Assembly (NCBI RefSeq): GCF_029664245.1 | Contig: NZ_JANAIE010000002.1 | Span: 1-64,000, forward strand | Length of the DNA: 64,000 nucleotides | Direction of reading: 5' to 3' | Source of the DNA: Profundicola chukchiensis | GTDB lineage: Bacteria; Bacteroidota; Bacteroidia; Flavobacteriales; Weeksellaceae | Shown: positions 35,196-44,427 of the stretch, one piece after another | Layout: every line of letters starts with the position of its first letter | Numbering within the stretch: the stretch's first letter is position 1 | Program-made: the position numbers and the translations under genes | Notes under the pieces: generated by a model | What the model was told of the DNA's origin: nothing | The model's input: the letters and a program-made list of their open reading frames with translations, nothing else | Databases searched by the model: none

Positions 35196-35939
35196 TTAAT
35201 TGTTTTTTTCGATTAAGGAAGTTTCAACTTGATTGATCATAGCCGTATTCACTTCTTCGTTATTATTTTCTTGAATTGGATCTACTTGTGTAGTTTCTTC
35301 TTTTACCTCTTTTTTCTCACCATCGCTTGTCAACATACCTCCGAAACTCATAAACCCAATCGCCATAAGTCCTGTAATGATGAAGGTAATTCCTAATCCT
35401 CTCAATGGAGCTGGTACGTTTGAATATCTAATTTTCTCACGAATAGCTGCAATTGATAAAATCGCTAAGAAGAATCCAAATCCAGATGATGCACCATAAT
35501 TTAATGCTAAATCAATAGAAGCAATATCTCTAGACTGCATAAATAATGATCCTCCTAAAATCGCACAGTTTACTGCAATCAATGGTAAGAAAATACCTAA
35601 TGAGTTATATAAAGCTGGTGCGAATTTCTCTACAATGATTTCCACTAGCTGTACCATCGTTGCAATGGTAGCAATAAATAAGATAAACGAAAGGAAGCCA
35701 AGGTTGATATCCGCAAACTCAGGACCTAACCACACTAATGCTCCGTCTCTTAATATATACTGATCTAAAAGCCAGTTTAAAGGAACTGTAATTGCCATTA
35801 CGAAAATTACGGCTGCTCCCAAACCAACTGCTGTTGATACTTTTTTGGATACGGCCAAATATGAACACATTCCAAGGAATGTGGCGAAGACCATATTGTT
35901 TATAAAAACAGATTTAAAAAATAATTCTATATGTTCCAT
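35196..35939 (-). CDS. nqrE: Na+-translocating NADH:quinone reductase subunit E
   Basis: A six-helix membrane subunit that with NqrD holds a buried iron-sulfur centre. Cys25 (in FLGMCSYLAV) and Cys125 (in AVNCAILGGSLF) correspond to the conserved pair. The core ends near residue 200; a further 45 residues or so are hydrophilic and rich in Glu, Asn and Thr, longer than the roughly 200-residue Vibrio protein. A gap of 114 bp separates nqrD from nqrE, the only real gap in the operon, and contains a small GGCT/AGCC hairpin but no terminator. Confidence 0.94.
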   Translation of the reverse strand: MEHIELFFKSVFINNMVFATFLGMCSYLAVSKKVSTAVGLGAAVIFVMAITVPLNWLLDQYILRDGALVWLGPEFADINLGFLSFILFIATIATMVQLVEIIVEKFAPALYNSLGIFLPLIAVNCAILGGSLFMQSRDIASIDLALNYGASSGFGFFLAILSIAAIREKIRYSNVPAPLRGLGITFIITGLMAIGFMSFGGMLTSDGEKKEVKEETTQVDPIQENNNEEVNTAMINQVETSLIEKNN

Positions 35940-36053
35940 AATTCGGTTTTCAGTAGTTTGAATATGGTTGCGAACAACTTTATATTTTTGACTACTTTTT
36001 TAAATTTAATTTAATGCAAAACAATGAATGGCTCTAAAAGCCTATTTCACTTA

Positions 36054-36701
36054 TTAAGCTTCTTCTATTAATTCAGGGTTTCTAGAACGTTGAACCCAAA
36101 TAATGATACCTACGGTGATTAGTGCCATTGGCGCTAACAACATAAATCCATTATTTTCATATCCAAATGCGTATAAACCTGTCTTTGCAATTGGGTCTCC
36201 CAAAACTTGGTATCCCAATAAAGTTCCTGATCCTAATAATTCTCTAAAGAATCCAACGATAATTAGGATAACAGCATAACCTGCCGCGTTTCCAATACCA
36301 TCTAAGAAAGAATCAAATGGACCGTTTGCTAAAGCAAATGCCTCAAAACGTCCCATAATAATACAGTTGGTAATAATAAGTCCAATAAATACAGACAACT
36401 GCTTACTCAACTCAAAAGCAAAGGCTTTCAAGACTTGGTCAACAATAATTACCAAAGCAGCAACTACTACTAATTGAACAATAATTCTAATTTTAGAAGG
36501 AATGATGTTTCTCATTAAAGAGATAACCACGTTACCAGCTCCCATTACAAACAATACAGAGATTGCCATTACAATAGAAGGCATTAATTGAGCAGTAACC
36601 GCCAATGCTGAACAAATACCTAATACCTGAATAGTAATAGGGTTGTTATCCGTTAATGGATCTGTTAATAAAGCTCTATGTTTTTTATTTAAAAATTCCA
36701 T
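36054..36701 (-). CDS. nqrD: Na+-translocating NADH:quinone reductase subunit D
   Basis: A 215-residue inner-membrane subunit homologous to NqrE, with six helices arranged in inverted topology. Cys30 (IQVLGICSALAVT) and the Cys in LIITNCIIMGRFEAFA near residue 113 match the ligands of the Fe-S centre shared with NqrE. GFFRELLGSGTLLGYQ is the conserved loop near residue 165. One base separates it from nqrC upstream. Confidence 0.95.
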   Translation of the reverse strand: MEFLNKKHRALLTDPLTDNNPITIQVLGICSALAVTAQLMPSIVMAISVLFVMGAGNVVISLMRNIIPSKIRIIVQLVVVAALVIIVDQVLKAFAFELSKQLSVFIGLIITNCIIMGRFEAFALANGPFDSFLDGIGNAAGYAVILIIVGFFRELLGSGTLLGYQVLGDPIAKTGLYAFGYENNGFMLLAPMALITVGIIIWVQRSRNPELIEEA

Positions 36702-36702
36702 T

Positions 36703-37479
36703 TTATTTACTCTCTTTAGATAATTTTAATAAATAAGGTCCGTACATATCTAGTGTAGAGCTAATCATAGCTGCAACACCATCTCCTGTAATTGTAGATC
36801 CAGCAATAGCATCAACTGCATGGTCATCTTTTCTTTCGTTTAATGGGTCCATATTTCCTTTGGCAACTTTAATACCTTGGAAATTATTGTTACTGTCCAC
36901 TAATTTTTCTCCATGGAAATCATCCATAAAGAAACGTTCTTTAATATTAGCACCTAAACCAGGAGTTTCTCCAGCGTGATCAAAAACAACACCTTCAACA
37001 CTCATATCTTTGTTGATAGCCATATATCCCCAAATGGCATCCCATAGTCCATTTCCTCTCATTGGGATGATGAAATATTCATTACCATCTTTTTCTCCAA
37101 CAAATAAAGGAAGTCTTCTTTGGTAATCTGGGTTTTTAGATAAATCACCTTCTTTCTTAACATCAATTAAGTAAGCCTCATCATCTTCTGTCATTTCCTC
37201 TCCTTGAAATACATATTGCTTCTTGATTAATTCATCAAATTTAGCTTGTACTTCTTCTGTAGGAATAAATGCTACACTACCTGTACCTGAATAAGCGTTT
37301 TCATTATTGTTAACACCCATTGCGTACAGAATGTTCTGTTGGGTTTCAAACTTTTCGTTTGTCTTAATTCTATCGCTTAATGTTGCAGCAATAAAAGCTA
37401 AAATTGCTCCTACTACAACCACCATAACAATTGCAAAAATTATGGTATAGCTATTCTTATCTGTTCTTTTCTCCTCCAT
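36703..37479 (-). CDS. nqrC: Na+-translocating NADH:quinone reductase subunit C
   Basis: A 258-residue subunit with one N-terminal helix (about 12-34) and an FMN-binding domain. The FMN is covalently bound to Thr: the motif here is Asp223-Ala-Ile-Ala-Gly227-Ser-Thr229, fitting the flavinylation pattern D-x-x-x-G-x-T read by ApbE; Thr229 is the predicted site. AGETPGLGANI near 170-180 is another conserved loop. The downstream neighbour nqrD starts 1 bp after its stop. Confidence 0.95.
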   Translation of the reverse strand: MEEKRTDKNSYTIIFAIVMVVVVGAILAFIAATLSDRIKTNEKFETQQNILYAMGVNNNENAYSGTGSVAFIPTEEVQAKFDELIKKQYVFQGEEMTEDDEAYLIDVKKEGDLSKNPDYQRRLPLFVGEKDGNEYFIIPMRGNGLWDAIWGYMAINKDMSVEGVVFDHAGETPGLGANIKERFFMDDFHGEKLVDSNNNFQGIKVAKGNMDPLNERKDDHAVDAIAGSTITGDGVAAMISSTLDMYGPYLLKLSKESK

Positions 37480-37481
37480 AA

Positions 37482-38702
37482 TTATGCACTCTTAACTTTT
37501 AAACGTTTCAATCTCTTGTTCATATTTCCTTGCAACACATAGTAATCAATGGTTGGCGCGAATACGTTCATTAATAAAATTGCTAACATAACACCTTCTG
37601 GATACGCTGGATTGAATACGCGAATCATTACCGAAATAAATCCAATAAAGAATCCATACCACCATTGTCCTTTTAAGGTTTGTGCACCGGTTACAGGGTC
37701 AGTTGCCATATAAACAATACCAAATGCTAAACCTCCAATTAATAAATGTTGCCAGAACTCTAAGTTCATCAATCCATAGAATGAGTTGGTTGGTGTAATC
37801 CATCCCATATTAGTTACTCCATTAAAGATAAGTCCCATAACTAAAGCTCCTACTACTGCCGAAAGCATAATTCTCCAACTTGCTACTTTAGTAAATATTA
37901 AGAATAGACCCATAACTAAAATGATGATAGTTGATGTTTCTCCTACAGAACCTGGAATGAATCCCATAAATTGTTCCCAAACTGAGTAAGTAACTTGATG
38001 TCCTTGAGCTAATTCACCTAAAACAGTTTCACCTGAAATGGCGTCTAATTGAGCTCCATTAGCAATTTCGTTATTTCTTTCTACTGCTCCGGTTACCCAC
38101 ACTTTATCTCCTGACATCCAAGTTGGATATGAGAAGAATAAGAAGGCTCTAATCGTTAAAGCTGGGTTTAAGATGTTCATACCTGTACCACCAAATACCT
38201 CTTTACCGATTACAACACCAAAGGCAACTGCTACAGCTAACATCCATAATGGAATATCAACTGGTACAATTAAAGGAACTAACATACCAGTTACTAAGTA
38301 ACCTTCCTCTACTTCGTGTCCTTTAATAGCAGCGAAAATAAATTCGATTCCTAATCCAATACCATAAGAAATTAATACTAATGGTAATACCTTAACTAAT
38401 CCTAAAGAAAAGTTATCTAAGTTCCAGAAAGATGTGTCAAAGAAACTTGTTACTCTTTCTATTTCTCCTAAAGCTAAATAATGTTGGTAACCTGTATTGA
38501 ACATTCCAAAGATTAAACATGGAACCAAAGCCATGATAACCGTGTTCATTACCCTTTTTAGGTCGGTAGCATCGTGTACATGCGCACCACTATTACCTGC
38601 TACATGATCTGGAGCATACAAGAAAGTATGAAAGGCATTAAACACTGGTGAGAACTTAGTGCCTTTATATTTCTCTCTTAAATTATGTAATTGTTTTTTC
38701 AA
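37482..38702 (-). CDS. nqrB: Na+-translocating NADH:quinone reductase subunit B
   Basis: The large membrane subunit that couples electron flow to Na+ movement and binds riboflavin plus a covalent FMN. The 406-residue protein has about ten helices, with GKEVFGGTGMNILNPALTIRAFLFFSYP conserved near 167-194. The predicted FMN-Thr is Thr226 in Asp220-Ala-Ile-Ser-Gly224-Glu-Thr226; Glu stands where Ala is more usual. Late motifs are YMATDPVTGAQT and a C-terminal MLAILLMNVFAPTIDYYV. It overlaps none but lies 2 bp before nqrC. Confidence 0.95.
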   Translation of the reverse strand: MKKQLHNLREKYKGTKFSPVFNAFHTFLYAPDHVAGNSGAHVHDATDLKRVMNTVIMALVPCLIFGMFNTGYQHYLALGEIERVTSFFDTSFWNLDNFSLGLVKVLPLVLISYGIGLGIEFIFAAIKGHEVEEGYLVTGMLVPLIVPVDIPLWMLAVAVAFGVVIGKEVFGGTGMNILNPALTIRAFLFFSYPTWMSGDKVWVTGAVERNNEIANGAQLDAISGETVLGELAQGHQVTYSVWEQFMGFIPGSVGETSTIIILVMGLFLIFTKVASWRIMLSAVVGALVMGLIFNGVTNMGWITPTNSFYGLMNLEFWQHLLIGGLAFGIVYMATDPVTGAQTLKGQWWYGFFIGFISVMIRVFNPAYPEGVMLAILLMNVFAPTIDYYVLQGNMNKRLKRLKVKSA

Positions 38703-38720
38703 AACTAATTTTTTTAATTA

Positions 38721-40076
38721 TTAACCAACTTCACGAATCATTTCGTCTAAACCTTCACGAATAATTTTCTGATGCGGAAGTTTAGAAACACAAATAAATT
38801 CAGTTACCGCAAAATCTTCTGGAGCTACTTCGTAAATTCCTAATTTCTCCATCTCATCGATGTCTTTGTATAAACAAGACTTCATTAAGGCAACTGGATA
38901 AATATCTAATGGGAATACCTCTTCGTAGATTCCATTCAATACAAATGCTCTTTCCTCACCATTATTATTGGTCGTAAGATTGTATTTTTTGTTCGGCGTT
39001 AAGAATGAGAACATCATCGCTCTCAAAACACTAAATTTATTAGGTTGTGGTTTGTTCCAACCGAAGAAATCATAATCGTCTCCCTCTTCTAATACCGTGA
39101 TTTGATTGGTATAGAAACCTAAGTAATCATCCATAGAAGATTTAGTACCCGAAAGTGGATGTCCTTCTATGATTCTATTGTTGTCTCCCTTAATTTCTAC
39201 GCTACTTATGATATCCGAAATCTTAGCTCCGATACTGGTTTTAAGATAACCTGGATTACCAACTTGTGCTCCGTTCACAGCAATCAATCTCTCTGGATTG
39301 AAAACTCCTGTGCTTAGGAATTCACCAATAGTAACAAGATCTTCTGGCATTACAACCCAAATTAATTCTCCTTTGTTTAAAGGATCAACTTGTGCAATGT
39401 GCGTACTCACATTCCCAACAGGGTGTGGTCCTTTTGCATTGTGTAATGTAATTCCATTAAGTCCTCTAAAGACAGAATCCTTATTGTCGGCTGCTAAAGT
39501 AACGTGTACTTCACCTGGAGTTAATTTCTTCAATGCATCGATTCCTGCCTGCAAAAAGTTCTCTTTACCTTTAACCAACATATCAACTTCAGCCGCGATA
39601 GGACCAGAATTGTATGCTGAGATAAAAATTGCTTTTGGCGTTGTATCAGGATTAGCTACCACATCATATGGACGTTGCTTGATGAATGGCCAACAACCAG
39701 CTTTACAAAGCAATTGTTTAAACTCTTCATCAGAAGCATTGCTCCAACCCGATACATCATGCTCTACACGGCTATGCTGTGAATCTGATTCAATGACAAT
39801 TGCTAAAATCTTTCTTTTATCGCCTCGTCTGACTTCTTTTACGGTTCCACTCACGGGTGATGGGATTAGGATTCTCTCATCACGTTTAGCATGGTAAACT
39901 GCTTCACCTGCTTTAACGTAATCTCCTTCTCTCTTAATCAATCGTGGTATAACTCCGTGTAAATCATCTGGTACAAGGCCATACTCTGTTGAAGTTTTGG
40001 CATCTGTTATAACTTGCTCGGCAGCACCGACTAGTTTAACATCTAAGCCTTTACGAATTCGTATGTCTTTGGACAT
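38721..40076 (-). CDS. nqrA: Na+-translocating NADH:quinone reductase subunit A
   Basis: The peripheral cytoplasmic subunit of Nqr, implicated in quinone interaction. The 451-residue length is typical. It starts SKDIRIRKGLDVKLVGAAEQ, has a biotinyl-lipoyl-like fold around GDYVKAGEAVYHAKRDERI and PSPVSGTVKEVRRGDKR, and a barrel-like domain with GAQVGNPGYLKTSIGAKIS. First gene of the operon nqrABCDEF, with a good promoter upstream. Confidence 0.95.
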   Translation of the reverse strand: MSKDIRIRKGLDVKLVGAAEQVITDAKTSTEYGLVPDDLHGVIPRLIKREGDYVKAGEAVYHAKRDERILIPSPVSGTVKEVRRGDKRKILAIVIESDSQHSRVEHDVSGWSNASDEEFKQLLCKAGCWPFIKQRPYDVVANPDTTPKAIFISAYNSGPIAAEVDMLVKGKENFLQAGIDALKKLTPGEVHVTLAADNKDSVFRGLNGITLHNAKGPHPVGNVSTHIAQVDPLNKGELIWVVMPEDLVTIGEFLSTGVFNPERLIAVNGAQVGNPGYLKTSIGAKISDIISSVEIKGDNNRIIEGHPLSGTKSSMDDYLGFYTNQITVLEEGDDYDFFGWNKPQPNKFSVLRAMMFSFLTPNKKYNLTTNNNGEERAFVLNGIYEEVFPLDIYPVALMKSCLYKDIDEMEKLGIYEVAPEDFAVTEFICVSKLPHQKIIREGLDEMIREVG

Positions 40077-40103
40077 GATAAATAGGGACTTTTATTAATT
40101 GCG

Positions 40104-40134
40104 CAAAATTAAGAACTATGTGTACAATCTACAA
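40104..40134 (-). promoter_or_regulatory. nqr operon promoter
   Basis: Minus-strand TTG (40132-40134), 20-nt spacer and TAATTTTG (40104-40111), 27 nt before the nqrA ATG. Between this and the next promoter (40135-40421) the divergent 393-bp gap is AT-rich and shows no other element. Confidence 0.68.
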
Positions 40135-40421
40135 GTATTTTGAACTTTATTATTAAAAGCCATTTAATTAATTGCAATAAATATAACATAACTCCTAGAT
40201 ACTAAGCTTTCTTATTTCTTTGTCAGTCTACCCTTAGCTTTAATGAATTAAATTTCACAATAAGAAGTAAAAATATAAAGTCGCCTTTTGAGTTGATATA
40301 TTTAATTTAAGTTTTAAAAATGAATAATTATTCCATATTAATATGGCTTCAAATAACATTACACCACAAATACTCCTTCATAAATAAATACTAAGTTTAT
40401 CGTCAAATCACTTTCATTCAA

Positions 40422-40429
40422 TATATTTG
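40422..40429 (+). promoter_or_regulatory. -7 box of the T9SS plug gene
   Basis: TATATTTG lies 40 nt before the ATG at 40470. No TTG was found at 17-23 nt, so only the -7 element supports it. Confidence 0.42.
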
Positions 40430-40469
40430 GCATTGATTGTGAACTTTCAATCTTATAAACGCTTGCAAA

Positions 40470-41696
40470 ATGTCTAGATTTCTATTAATATTTTTTATGA
40501 TTCCTCTCCTTTCTATTGGACAAGAAAACATAAAAACCATACAATTATTTAACCCGCAATCTAATGATCACACCCCTGTGATTAGCATGAACGAATACCT
40601 CATCTTTTCCTTTGATGATTTAGAGGCTAATTATAAAAGGTATGAATACCAAATTGTACGTTACGATAGATTTTGGAATGAGTCAGACATCTTTCAATCA
40701 GAATATTTAGATGGGTATCAAAAGAACTACATTAGAGATTATAGAAACTCCTTTAATACGCGAGTTCCTTATGTTCACTACGAAGTTCAAATTCCTAATC
40801 GTGATTTTAATTTTAAACTTTCTGGAAATTATGCTATTCAACTTCTTGCGCCTAACTCGTCTCGTGTAATTTTAGAAAAGAGATTCTCGGTATATGAGGA
40901 TTTAGTGGCTGTTGGTGTTAACGTAGATAGAATTAACAATTTAGCAAATAAAAATCAACAAGTTGCAGTTCAAGTAGCTTCTATGAATCAATTTGATTTA
41001 ACCCAAAATCAACAAGAATCCATGCTCGTTATTCTTAAAAATAATAATTGGCAACAAAGCTTAACTTTAGATCAACCTGTTTTTGCTCAACCATTCCAGT
41101 TTTCTTATAATCAACTAGATAATGTTTTCGCAGGTGGCGTTGAATACCAATGGTTTGACACCAAAAACATTGAAATCGCAAGTTTAACTACCGAAAGAAT
41201 CATTAGAGATGATACCTACAAAACTGTTTTATATCCAAATGAATTTAATTTAGATGAAACCTATGTAGATCGACCTGATGTAAATGGGAATTTCTATGTT
41301 AGAAGTTCGTCTATTCCGGATCCAAACCGAGCAGCTAGCGAGGCAGATTATACAGAAGTTTATTTCGCATTAGCTAACTACGAACCAGAGGAAAACGAAG
41401 AGATTTGCGTTTATGGAGCATTTACCAATTTTGAATGCACTCCTGAGTCTACATTAACTTATGTTCCTGAAACTCAACTCTGGGAAACAAATATGCTTTT
41501 AAAACAAGGATATTATAATTATAGTTTTGCGGTTAAAGATAAGTATACTGATAAAGTAGATTATAGTAAAATCACAGGCTCTTATTGGCAAACAGAAAAT
41601 GAGTACAGTGCACTGATGTACTATCGTCCTTGGGGAAAAAGATATGACTTATTGATTGGTTATGGCGAGGGATATTCTCGTCCGAGTCAACGATAA
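40470..41696 (+). CDS. type IX secretion system plug protein (DUF5103)
   Basis: A 408-residue exported protein with a signal peptide (MSRFLLIFFMIPLLSIGQ). It matches the DUF5103 family, whose founding member plugs the periplasmic face of the SprA translocon in T9SS. Landmarks: IKTIQLFNPQSNDHTPVISMNEYLIFSFDDL at the start of the first domain, YEYQIVRYDRFWN, and a C-terminal domain with VYGAFTNFECTPESTLTYVPETQLW ending in YRPWGKRYDLLIGYGEG. Beta-rich overall. Monocistronic with a strong terminator. It fits with GldI and the CHU_C-domain cargo elsewhere in the window. Confidence 0.85.
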   Translation: MSRFLLIFFMIPLLSIGQENIKTIQLFNPQSNDHTPVISMNEYLIFSFDDLEANYKRYEYQIVRYDRFWNESDIFQSEYLDGYQKNYIRDYRNSFNTRVPYVHYEVQIPNRDFNFKLSGNYAIQLLAPNSSRVILEKRFSVYEDLVAVGVNVDRINNLANKNQQVAVQVASMNQFDLTQNQQESMLVILKNNNWQQSLTLDQPVFAQPFQFSYNQLDNVFAGGVEYQWFDTKNIEIASLTTERIIRDDTYKTVLYPNEFNLDETYVDRPDVNGNFYVRSSSIPDPNRAASEADYTEVYFALANYEPEENEEICVYGAFTNFECTPESTLTYVPETQLWETNMLLKQGYYNYSFAVKDKYTDKVDYSKITGSYWQTENEYSALMYYRPWGKRYDLLIGYGEGYSRPSQR

Positions 41697-41718
41697 AATT
41701 TAAATTACATTGAACAAA

Positions 41719-41758
41719 ATAAAAGGCAGAATAAATAAAAGTTTATTCTGCCTTTTTT
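41719..41758 (+). terminator. terminator after the plug gene
   Basis: AAAAGGCAGAATAAA pairs with TTTATTCTGCCTTTT around a 6-nt loop, with a T-run following. A-runs on the other side could also serve the convergent gene at 41790. Confidence 0.87.
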
Positions 41759-41789
41759 AATAATTCTTACCAAAATAAGAAAAGATCTT

Positions 41790-42122
41790 TTATCCTCCTT
41801 TTTCTTCGTCTTTCATTGGAATCTTACGCATTAGCTTAGAGGTTTGAGCTGGTTCTGCTCCTCCCACATTATCTACCATAGTTCCCTTGGTACCATCATT
41901 TGCTTCTATAGCATATAAAATCATATTATCACCTGGATTACTCATTCCTTCATAACGCAAGTGCATGATGATTAATAAATCTTCTGGTTTGTAGGATTTT
42001 TTATTAGACAGTCCAACAATCTCACCATCTCTAGTGTCAAATTGCTCGGTATAACCTGATTTCATCATAGCATTTTGAGCTTCTGATAAAGACGAATACT
42101 TTCTTAAATCTTCTATTTTCAT
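41790..42122 (-). CDS. small conserved Bacteroidota protein of unknown function
   Basis: A 110-residue cytosolic protein. It resembles a small family often mislabelled phosphoribosylpyrophosphate synthetase in databases, with SLSEAQNAMMKSGYTEQFDTRDG, YKPEDLLIIMHLRYEGMSNPGDNMILYAIEANDGTKGTMVDNVGG as the core; nothing of a true PRPP synthetase (PRPP loop, ATP flexible loop) is present. The order is after the copper-type TonB receptor, 22 bp away on the same strand, so it may share its transcript. Function unknown. Confidence 0.65.
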   Translation of the reverse strand: MKIEDLRKYSSLSEAQNAMMKSGYTEQFDTRDGEIVGLSNKKSYKPEDLLIIMHLRYEGMSNPGDNMILYAIEANDGTKGTMVDNVGGAEPAQTSKLMRKIPMKDEEKGG

Positions 42123-42144
42123 ATAATTATTTTTGGTCTAAGCA

Positions 42145-44259
42145 TCAAAAACTATACCTCGTGAAGACAGAAAAATTTCTACCAGGTTCATTAATCGGAA
42201 CATTTCCAAAATCTGCTTGATTCACATAAGAGAAATTCTGATGATTATGATAAGCTTTATCAAACATGTTCTGCACAGCTCCACCTATCGATAAACCTTT
42301 TATAGACATATAAGTCATCTCAAAATCCCAGATACCATAGCCTGGTGTTTCGGTTTCCCCAAAAGATGTAGCTAAATTCTTTTGAGTGCTCAAAGCTCTG
42401 AACTTTAAATTAGCTCCAAAATCATCTCGCTCATACATTAAGTTAAACTTCGCTGTAAATGGAGGCAATAAAGGTAAAGACTCATCGAAATCTTTATTTT
42501 TAGCGTAAACATATGCTAAGCTAGTCCCAAAACTCCATCTAGGGTTAAATTGAGTGTCTACAAATAACTCAAATCCAGTTTTATAAGCTTCTTCTACATT
42601 AATATAGGTCTTCACATCTGGCGCCGTCATGGTAGCCAAGCTAGGGTCTATAATTGCACTAATATAATTTTCTATCATGGAGTAATAAACAGAAGCACCA
42701 TAATTAAACTTAACTTGAGAGTTCTCGTTTAATCTTGCTTTATTTTTAAACCCAAGCTCAACTTGACGGTTTATCTCTGGTTTTAAATTAGGATTTCCAA
42801 CATAATTATATCGATCCTGTCCTACCGTAAAGTAATTAATATATCGTTCGGTCATATTGGCTGAGCGAACGCCCTGTCCTATAGCGAGTTCATAAATCAT
42901 TTTCTTATTCGGAGAAAACTTAAGCCCGATATGACCACTAAAGTTTGTATCATGATAGGTATCCAATTCGCCATAAATTTGCTTGAAGTTTTCCGCAACT
43001 AATTCCGGTTTTGATTCAATAAAGTCTAACCTTAAACCTGCCTTAAGAACCAAGGGTTTCTTTAATTGATAGTTAGCTTCAACGAATAATCCTAAATCAT
43101 TCACATAGGCGTCTTGCCAAACATCAGTTTCCATCGTACTCGGATTGGCAATAGGATTTCCTTGCATATCGAGTTTCTTGATCATGTATTTAGTTCCAGC
43201 ACGCTCAACATTAAACATATCCGCACCTAAATACAATTTTAAATTTTCGTTGGGCACGTATTGAGCTTCTAATTTCCCACCATAAGTTGTCGCCTCTACC
43301 TCAGAAACGGCAGACATTTTATTGAAACTTGGTCTTAGGCTATTACTCATAACATGATCCACAAAAGAATAATAAACCTTAAAAGCAACTTGTTTAATTT
43401 TACCCTCTAAATGATCTGCATAGTAATCGAAAGAAAAAATAGAACTATCGTCACTATCTGTATCCATAGGCAATCCGGCATGTAAAACGTCACGACCAAA
43501 AGATTGTCTCCAATTGGCCATAAAATGATGTTTTATACTCGGACTAAAACCCGCTCCAAGAGAATAATCTGTACTCCTGAAAGCCGACGGAACTTCTACC
43601 CCATTTCCATCTTTATAATTACCAAAATCACGATAACCAAGATTACCTTTAACATGAAACTTGTTTGCTACATATTTTAATCCCGCTGAAGTTAAATAGG
43701 TATTTCCATTGGATTCATAACCCGCTTTTAAATCTCCGGAAATCCCCAAATCACCCAAGCCTGGCTTATTGGTAACCATATTAATTACACCGCCAAAATT
43801 GGCTCCATACCTTACCGAATAAGGACCTTTTATAATTTCAATTTTATCTATATCCTCAGGTAAAACATGGGTCGTCACAGGATCCATACGATTCGGACAT
43901 GCATGCATAGCCTTAACACCACCATCATATTGAATATTAAGCTCTTCGTATTGCGATGCTCTAAATGAAGGATCTATAGCATAATTTCCACGTTTTATAA
44001 AACTCATACCATCTACATCTTGAAACAAGTCAGCCACATTCTTTGGCTGAACCGCCTTTTTGTCTTGGTTGTTTACCTCAATAGTAAAAGTTGGATCTGT
44101 AAAAAAATCACCTTTAATGATAATATCACTTAGATGTATTTTATCCGAGGCTAAGAATTCTATCGAATCTTGATCATTAATAATTTCCTCCTTTATTTCT
44201 TGACCAAAGCTTAGCATGGGCAAGCAGGCTAACATGAGCCATTTATATTTATTTTTCAT
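42145..44259 (-). CDS. TonB-dependent receptor, OprC/NosA-like (copper)
   Basis: A 704-residue outer-membrane receptor; I start at 44259 since MKNKYKWLMLACLPMLSFGQ is a proper signal peptide (an ATG at 44280 only adds seven residues). The plug domain (about 40-170) has VADLFQDVDGMSFIKRGN and IEIIKGPYSVRYGANFGGVINMVTN. Met118, His119, Cys121 and Met125 lie together in MHACPNRMDP. A Cys-x3-Met pair in this plug loop is the copper-binding feature of OprC-type receptors, so copper uptake is likely. The barrel ends with the usual aromatic, FSVFTRYSF. Its partner is the small gene upstream at 44428. Confidence 0.8.
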   Translation of the reverse strand: MKNKYKWLMLACLPMLSFGQEIKEEIINDQDSIEFLASDKIHLSDIIIKGDFFTDPTFTIEVNNQDKKAVQPKNVADLFQDVDGMSFIKRGNYAIDPSFRASQYEELNIQYDGGVKAMHACPNRMDPVTTHVLPEDIDKIEIIKGPYSVRYGANFGGVINMVTNKPGLGDLGISGDLKAGYESNGNTYLTSAGLKYVANKFHVKGNLGYRDFGNYKDGNGVEVPSAFRSTDYSLGAGFSPSIKHHFMANWRQSFGRDVLHAGLPMDTDSDDSSIFSFDYYADHLEGKIKQVAFKVYYSFVDHVMSNSLRPSFNKMSAVSEVEATTYGGKLEAQYVPNENLKLYLGADMFNVERAGTKYMIKKLDMQGNPIANPSTMETDVWQDAYVNDLGLFVEANYQLKKPLVLKAGLRLDFIESKPELVAENFKQIYGELDTYHDTNFSGHIGLKFSPNKKMIYELAIGQGVRSANMTERYINYFTVGQDRYNYVGNPNLKPEINRQVELGFKNKARLNENSQVKFNYGASVYYSMIENYISAIIDPSLATMTAPDVKTYINVEEAYKTGFELFVDTQFNPRWSFGTSLAYVYAKNKDFDESLPLLPPFTAKFNLMYERDDFGANLKFRALSTQKNLATSFGETETPGYGIWDFEMTYMSIKGLSIGGAVQNMFDKAYHNHQNFSYVNQADFGNVPINEPGRNFSVFTRYSF

Positions 44260-44278
44260 TTGATTGTATATTAAATGC

Positions 44279-44304
44279 ATTCCAGTGAATATTTTCTCTG
44301 GAAT
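44279..44304 (-). repeat. inverted repeat in the leader between the two copper-locus genes
   Basis: ATTCCAG (44279-44285) and CTGGAAT (44298-44304) form a 7-bp inverted repeat with a 12-nt centre, 19 bp upstream of the TonB receptor start. No T-run follows, so it is not a normal terminator; it may be an operator or an mRNA hairpin. Confidence 0.35.
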
Positions 44305-44427
44305 TAAAAAAGTTGAATGCTAAAAAAACAGTATCTAAATCAGGTTTAAAAATGCCGAAACACTCGTGTACGAATCATTGATTTCAGTAATTCAATACAC
44401 TTGATTTGAAAATAACAGAAAGCTCAG

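Noticed and set aside
39298-39897. 199-codon frame antisense to nqrA
   Set aside because: The longest shadow frame in the window, but nqrA on the other strand is certain and the antisense product has no family-like features.
41790-42122. Phosphoribosylpyrophosphate synthetase
   Set aside because: Relatives carry this name in databases, but the protein is a third of the length and lacks the PRPP loop and ATP-binding motifs.
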